Positions 59,817-64,000 of a DNA stretch of 64,000 nt are shown one piece after another. The translations under genes were made by a program, and so were the position numbers. How positions within the stretch are numbered: position 1 is the stretch's first letter; every line of letters starts with the position of its first letter. Under the pieces are notes generated by a model, which was given only the letters and a program-made list of their open reading frames with translations, was not told the origin of the DNA and did not search any database. The stretch lies in NCBI RefSeq assembly GCF_019203985.1, contig NZ_JAGSPD010000009.1:62001-126000 (forward strand), given 5' to 3'. Origin of the DNA: Winogradskyella luteola. GTDB lineage: Bacteria; Bacteroidota; Bacteroidia; Flavobacteriales; Flavobacteriaceae.

Positions 59817-60317
59817 TTAATCCCAAAGTACAAATAATGAATCCAGAGCTTTCTTAGTGCCAGTATAATAATCTTCAGTTTTTAAATTGGGTAAGATGAT
59901 GCGCTCAATAATTACTTTACACTCATAATCCGAAATTGTTTTTTCTGTTCCTAGACCTGTTGTTATGGCAACTTTTCTGTCATGTTTAGAAATTGTGATC
60001 AATAAACCATTATTTTTTTCTTTTGTACCAATTCCCCAAGATTCTGCAACTTTAGTACTGAAATATTGAATATCCATATTCCCCGGAATTGAATCTAAAG
60101 TTAAAATCGCAGCTTGGTTTGTGGTATGGTTTTCATATTGAACTATTGTTTTTACCAATGAATCATGTTCAATTGGGGAGAATAAATTTGAAGTATCATA
60201 AACAACACTTTGATTAGTATTTATAGGAATATAAGATGGAGTAGTAGAAGTGTTAGTTTTTTTACAGCCAAAACAAAAAACCAAAATAATGACAGGAAAG
60301 CACAACAGATTTTTCAT
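59817..60317 (-). CDS. TPM-domain lipoprotein
   Basis: 166 residues. The lipoprotein signal ends in VFCFGC (Cys18). A TPM domain follows: VVYDTSNLFSPIEHDSL, AAILTLDSIPG, AESWGIGTKEKNNGLLI, KVAITTGLGTEKTISD. TPM domains occur in proteins of photosystem repair and in the LemA-linked group of bacteria. There is no Gly-rich tail. It is the third TPM protein in a row, separated by 77 bp from the next. Confidence 0.83.
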   Translation of the reverse strand: MKNLLCFPVIILVFCFGCKKTNTSTTPSYIPINTNQSVVYDTSNLFSPIEHDSLVKTIVQYENHTTNQAAILTLDSIPGNMDIQYFSTKVAESWGIGTKEKNNGLLITISKHDRKVAITTGLGTEKTISDYECKVIIERIILPNLKTEDYYTGTKKALDSLFVLWD

Positions 60318-60394
60318 TTTATATTTTTGGTTTGAAATTTAAAACTTAGAATTTTAAAAGCTACATATCGCCAATTGAATGCTCAAAACTAAAA

Positions 60395-61225
60395 TCACCA
60401 TCCGCCTGAAGCTCCACCACCTCCAAAGCTTCCACCGCCGAAGCCGCCACCAAAACCACCTCCGCCAAAACTTCCACCACCAGAACTACCGCCAAAGCCA
60501 CCAGAAGATGATCCTCTAGAATAACTACCTCTTCCCATGTTGCTTAGAATGATAGCTTCAAGAATACTTTTAGCGCTATCGGAACGATTGCCGCGATTTC
60601 CACCTTTTCCACCTCCTCTTCGGCTTTTGGAAATGGCTATGATAAAAATGATAAAAATGATGAATAAGAAAAACAAGATTCCAAAAGGAAAGTTAGTGCC
60701 ATTACTCTGTCGTGAACCTTGATATTCTCCAGTCATAACTTCAAATATGGCATCAGTTGCACGATTCAACCCTCCATAGTAATCATTGCGTTTAAAATAG
60801 GGAATTATATCTCTATTGATAATCCGTTTGCTCATGGCATCAGTAAGTAAATGCTCAACGCCTTTGCCTGTGTTAATGCCAATCTTTCGATCGTCTTTAG
60901 CAAGCAGTATAAAAATGCCATTGTCTTTGTCGGCTTGACCAATACCCCATTTTTCTGCCCATTGCGCACCTAGATAATTGATGTATTCTCCGTTTGTAGA
61001 GCTTATGGTTGCGATTACAATTTGTGTTGATGTTGTATCTGAATATCGTATAAGTTTTTGCTCTAAGCTGTTTTTTTGAGATGGAGACAACAAGCCAATT
61101 TCATCATAAACACTTGTTTGTTCTTTTGGTACAGGAGGAATTTTATATTGTGCATAGACACTTAATGTGCCTGCTAGAAAAAGTATAAGGCTTAACTTAA
61201 AAATTATATGTCGTATACCTTGCAT
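60395..61225 (-). CDS. TPM-domain membrane protein with Gly-rich tail
   Basis: 276 residues. A signal peptide ends at VYAQ (about 26). The TPM domain (about 35-165) has the expected TSVYDEIGLLSPSQK, AQWAEKWGIGQADKDNGIFIL and KIGINTGKGVEHLLTD. A membrane helix (about 181-198) and a long Gly/Ser-rich tail (GGSFGGGGFGGGFGG) follow, as in YgcG-type proteins. Its start overlaps the stop of the previous gene by one base. It is in the lemA cluster. Confidence 0.88.
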   Translation of the reverse strand: MQGIRHIIFKLSLILFLAGTLSVYAQYKIPPVPKEQTSVYDEIGLLSPSQKNSLEQKLIRYSDTTSTQIVIATISSTNGEYINYLGAQWAEKWGIGQADKDNGIFILLAKDDRKIGINTGKGVEHLLTDAMSKRIINRDIIPYFKRNDYYGGLNRATDAIFEVMTGEYQGSRQSNGTNFPFGILFFLFIIFIIFIIAISKSRRGGGKGGNRGNRSDSAKSILEAIILSNMGRGSYSRGSSSGGFGGSSGGGSFGGGGFGGGFGGGSFGGGGASGGW

Positions 61226-61662
61226 CAGCCTTTAGAAATTGTGTTGTCTAATTCATCCCTATCTCCATGGCGCCAAGGGAAATGTTTAGATAGTACATTG
61301 CCAGCTTCTTCAATTCCGTCGATAATACCCTGCTTAAAATTACCAGACTTGAATTGCAGAGCGATTTTATCGCGCGTAGAATTCCAAAAATCGCCATCGA
61401 CTTTGTTGTTGATGCCTTGATCTCCGAAAATCACAAAAGCTTTGTTATCGACCGCAACATAGATGAGTACACCATTTTGCTGTTTGGTATTGTCCATTTT
61501 GAGAATATAAAATATATCGAGCGCACGTTCGTATACATCGATGTCGCACTGCTGTTCTATATGTACGCGAATTTCGCCCGAAGTCTCAAGCTCGGCATTA
61601 CGTATGGCTGCAACGATTTCCTGTTCTTCTGCTGTTGTAAGGAAATCTTCAATATGTGGCAT
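61225..61662 (-). CDS. TPM-domain protein, soluble
   Basis: 145 residues with no signal peptide or helix. The TPM domain covers nearly all of it: DFLTTAEEQEIVAAIRNAE, SGEIRVHIEQ, GVLIYVAVDNKAFVIFGDQGIN, and ends near FPWRHGDRDELDN. It lies 11 bp after lemA and overlaps the next TPM gene by one base. It represents the short cytoplasmic type of the family. Confidence 0.85.
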   Translation of the reverse strand: MPHIEDFLTTAEEQEIVAAIRNAELETSGEIRVHIEQQCDIDVYERALDIFYILKMDNTKQQNGVLIYVAVDNKAFVIFGDQGINNKVDGDFWNSTRDKIALQFKSGNFKQGIIDGIEEAGNVLSKHFPWRHGDRDELDNTISKG

Positions 61663-61673
61663 GCTGCAATTTA

Positions 61674-62267
61674 TTAAAAATTGAATTCTACGTCAGGTGC
61701 ATTTTCGCTTCCAGCGTCCGCTTTATAATAACCCATTTCATCGAAACCTAAAATACCGGCTATAAGTTTGTTGGGAAAAGTTCTAACATGGTTATTATAA
61801 GGCTCAACAGCTTGGTTAAAACGATCTCTTGCAATATTGATTCGGTTTTCTGTACCTTCTAGTTGACTTTGCAGTTCAATGAAATTTTGATTGGCTTTCA
61901 ATTCTGGATAGCGTTCAACTGTGACCAGTAAACGTGATAGTGCACTACTCAATCCACTTTGGGCTTGTTGAAATCTTGCTAGATTTTCAGCATTCAAATC
62001 TTCTGTGTTACTAATGTTTATTTCTGGTTTTGACGCTTCTGCACGTGCTTTGATTACAGCTTCTAGTGTGCCTTTTTCAAAATCTGCGGCACCTTGTACA
62101 GTTTTAACTAGATTACCAATGAGATCATTACGTCTTTGATAACTACTTTCAACATTAGACCATGATTTCTTTGCAGATTCTTCAAGCTCAACAGCTTTAT
62201 TGTTTACATTCATTCCCCAGAATGCTGCTAATAATATGAGAATAATTGGAATTATCCATTTTTTCAT
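61674..62267 (-). CDS. lemA: LemA family protein
   Basis: 197 residues. One N-terminal helix (about 4-18) is followed by a helical bundle with the family marks KSWSNVESSYQRRNDLIGNLV, TVERYPELKANQNF and RFNQAVEPYNNHVRTFPN (parts shown), ending near PDVEF. LemA proteins are inner-membrane proteins of unknown biochemistry that are usually cotranscribed with TPM proteins, as here. Confidence 0.93.
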   Translation of the reverse strand: MKKWIIPIILILLAAFWGMNVNNKAVELEESAKKSWSNVESSYQRRNDLIGNLVKTVQGAADFEKGTLEAVIKARAEASKPEINISNTEDLNAENLARFQQAQSGLSSALSRLLVTVERYPELKANQNFIELQSQLEGTENRINIARDRFNQAVEPYNNHVRTFPNKLIAGILGFDEMGYYKADAGSENAPDVEFNF

Positions 62268-62279
62268 AATAAGTTGGTT

Positions 62280-62609
62280 TTAAAGTTGTGTTTTTATTTT
62301 AATAAGTTGTGCTTTAATACTTTCGAGTTTTTCTATAATTTCAAACTTTTCCAAGGATTGTTTCTTTTCTTCCTTTAAATGGGTTTTTGCACCTTCTAAG
62401 GTAAAACCACGCTCCTTGACTAAATGATAAATAAACTTAAGATTCTTAATGTCCTCTGGCGTAAATTTTCGGTTGCCCTTGGTATTCTTTTTTGGTTTAA
62501 TAACGTCAAACTCCTTTTCCCAAAAACGAATTAAGGATGCGTTGACGTTAAAAGCCTTGGCAACTTCACCAATGCCGTAATAGCGCTTATCGGGTAATTC
62601 TATTTGCAT
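62280..62609 (-). CDS. MerR family transcriptional regulator
   Basis: 109 residues. The winged HTH is YGIGEVAKAFNVNASLIRFWEKEF (part) with RKFTPEDIKNLKFIYHLVKERG. A short coiled C-terminus (EKFEIIEKLESIKAQLIKIK) dimerises it. No Cys/His effector pocket is seen, so it is not a metal sensor. It is one base from the M23 gene and 12 bp from lemA, probably controlling this cluster. Confidence 0.9.
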   Translation of the reverse strand: MQIELPDKRYYGIGEVAKAFNVNASLIRFWEKEFDVIKPKKNTKGNRKFTPEDIKNLKFIYHLVKERGFTLEGAKTHLKEEKKQSLEKFEIIEKLESIKAQLIKIKTQL

Positions 62610-62610
62610 G

Positions 62611-63582
62611 TTAATCGAGAGATTGGTTTTCTAATGACGCTTTTTTGAGCAGTATATCAAATTCTAGAGGTGATAAATTACCGTAGTAAAAATTAATAGG
62701 GTTGATACGTTCACCATCCTTAAAAATCTCGTAATGTAAATGCGGAGCTTCTGAACGCCCTGTACTACCAACATATCCAATTAAATCGCCTCGTTTTACA
62801 CGCTGATTAACACGGACATTGTATTTGTACAAGTGAGCATAGAGTGACATATAGCCATAGCCATGATCGATACGTATATGTTTCCCATAACCTGATGAAC
62901 TATTGTCTGCACGTTTTATTATACCATCCCCAGTAGCATAAACAGGTGTGCCGCGTGGTGCTGTAAAATCCATACCAAAATGAAATTTTCTGGCTTTTGT
63001 AAATGGATCGGTTCTGTAACCATAACCTGATGCCATTCGTGTTAGGTTTTCATTATTTACAGGTTGTATAGCAGGTATAGCTTCCAAGAATTTTTCTTTG
63101 TCTTCTGCCAATTTTGCAATTTCGTCCAAGGATTTGGATTGTACTACAATAGCTTTTTCGAGCATGTCCAAGCGCTTATTACTTTCCGCTATCAATTGCG
63201 AATTGTCAAAACCTTCAAACTTTTTGTAGCGGTTTATCCCACCAAAACCAGCACGTCGTTGCTCTTCTGGTATCGGGTTGGCTTCAAAATATAATCTGTA
63301 TATGGCATTGTCGCGTTCTTCAACATTCTCTAAAGCAGCAATGGCATCGTCCATACGCTTGTTCAACAATTCGTATTGCAATTCCATATTCTGCAATTCT
63401 CTTGCTAATTGACGCTCTTTGGGAGATTCAATATAACTGCTTGCTATGGCAAAACAAAGAAAACCAAACAATGCGGCAGCTAAAAGAAAGACAGTGGCAT
63501 ACTTAAATGTCGTCCTTTTTTTTCGCTTTATTTTGCGGTAAGAAAGCGTTTCCGAATCGTAATAATATTTTACTTTAGCCAT
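62611..63582 (-). CDS. M23 family metallopeptidase (LytM type)
   Basis: 323 residues. A basic cytoplasmic start, one membrane helix (about 28-50) and a coiled coil (about 55-90) precede the peptidase. The zinc site is complete: His201 and Asp205 (HFGMD), and His281-x-His283 (HLHYE). It cleaves peptidoglycan crosslinks or activates amidases at the septum, depending on subtype. It is divergent from alaS, a layout I expect in Flavobacteriaceae. Confidence 0.93.
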   Translation of the reverse strand: MAKVKYYYDSETLSYRKIKRKKRTTFKYATVFLLAAALFGFLCFAIASSYIESPKERQLARELQNMELQYELLNKRMDDAIAALENVEERDNAIYRLYFEANPIPEEQRRAGFGGINRYKKFEGFDNSQLIAESNKRLDMLEKAIVVQSKSLDEIAKLAEDKEKFLEAIPAIQPVNNENLTRMASGYGYRTDPFTKARKFHFGMDFTAPRGTPVYATGDGIIKRADNSSSGYGKHIRIDHGYGYMSLYAHLYKYNVRVNQRVKRGDLIGYVGSTGRSEAPHLHYEIFKDGERINPINFYYGNLSPLEFDILLKKASLENQSLD

Positions 63583-63596
63583 GTTTTAATTTATGC

Positions 63597-63604
63597 TATT
63601 TTTG
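63597..63604 (+). promoter_or_regulatory. -7 box of alaS
   Basis: TATTTTTG matches the consensus; TTTA at 63574-63577 stands 19 bp upstream. A leader of about 100 bases would precede the ATG at 63712. Confidence 0.55.
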
Positions 63605-63711
63605 CAGCCAAAGACTCATTAAGAGCCTTGATTTTATTTGCAAAACAACCAAAGATAAAAATTGTTTTGCAATTGTGGTAATTTAAACGGAACAAGCTAT
63701 AATTTCAGTAT

Positions 63712-64000
63712 ATGACGTCTCAAGAAATTCGTACTAAATTTTTAGAATTCTTTAAAGAAAAAGAACACCTTATTGTGCCATCGGCACCAATGGTGTTAAA
63801 AGATGACCCAACCTTAATGTTTGTAAACTCTGGTATGGCACCTTTTAAAGAGTATTTTCTCGGTAATGCTGAGCCTAAAAGAAATAGAATTGCAGACTCT
63901 CAAAAATGCCTTAGAGTTTCGGGTAAGCATAATGATTTAGAAGAAGTGGGCTATGATACTTATCATCACACACTTTTTGAAATGTTGGGCAACTGGAGTT
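63712..64000 (+). CDS. alaS: Alanine-tRNA ligase, N-terminal part (truncated by window edge)
   Basis: The first 96 codons read [14 protein letters not shown], then [11 protein letters not shown] and [19 protein letters not shown] (part), ending at [12 protein letters not shown]. These are the class II aminoacyl-tRNA synthetase features of AlaRS (motif 1 and motif 2 regions). The rest lies outside the window. Confidence 0.97.
   Translation, partial: MTSQEIRTKFLEFFKEKEHLIVPSAPMVLKDDPTLMFVNSGMAPFKEYFLGNAEPKRNRIADSQKCLRVSGKHNDLEEVGYDTYHHTLFEMLGNWS

Noticed and set aside
60395-60540. Tandem GGT/GGA repeats as a microsatellite or CRISPR-like array
   Set aside because: They encode the glycine-rich tail of the TPM protein, without regular spacers.

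Overview
The window comes from an AT-rich member of the Bacteroidota, very probably a marine Flavobacteriaceae (Winogradskyella, Psychroserpens or Olleya-like). The gliding and type IX secretion operon gldKLMN, a type B T9SS sorting domain, exosortase XrtF with its partner, SusC-like TonB receptor architecture, and Bacteroidota-type promoters (TTTG, about 19 bp, TAnnTTTG) all point there. Gene order around miaB-lptE-secG-groESL, topA-gldKLMN and lemA-merR-M23-alaS looks like core flavobacterial chromosome.

Layout. 1-2.9 kb: a partial gene, a lipoprotein, a methyltransferase and msrA. 2.9-9.2 kb: gyrB, the xrtF pair, then a probable metal-handling locus (HYC_CC_PP protein, TonB receptor, HMA protein), each product carrying a Cys-Cys pair. 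9.2-17.8 kb, minus strand: groEL and groES under a promoter rich in repeated elements, and the long operon miaB, TSP3 lipoprotein, sigma-54 activator, small protein, lptE, TPR protein, secG. 18-28 kb: two small genes, topA, an arginase-fold protein that has lost half its metal ligands, and gldKLMN. 28-32.7 kb: an FAD oxidoreductase, a DUF983 protein, an ABC-F ATPase, a CPXCG protein and an LRR protein.

32.9-42.0 kb is the clearest accessory region. An initiator tRNA-fMet gene at the left end and an exact 39-bp copy of its 3' part at the right end bracket about 9.1 kb. Inside are a frameshifted DUF6090 gene, a five-gene minus-strand operon (esterase, SDR, exported RidA-like protein, zinc alcohol dehydrogenase, tandem SnoaL protein) and a divergent two-component system. 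One 16-bp palindrome lies in the divergent promoter region and again in front of the response regulator, so the two-component system probably controls itself and the operon. No integrase is visible.

42.3-51.9 kb: a lipoprotein, a SpoU-type methyltransferase, then a three-gene minus-strand operon of a sigma factor, a membrane TPR protein resembling an anti-sigma factor, and an 1100-residue TPR-CHAT peptidase that appears to face the periplasm. This is the best candidate in the window for an undescribed signalling system. A lipoprotein pseudogene and a three-gene envelope cluster with a transglutaminase-like protein follow.

52-64 kb: the GTPases era and der, with a fibrinogen-domain protein between them; a secreted C-type-lectin T9SS substrate; a DUF1579-like protein; three TPM-domain proteins with lemA; a MerR regulator; an M23 peptidase; and the start of alaS. 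All calls come from reading the sequence; no database search was run.
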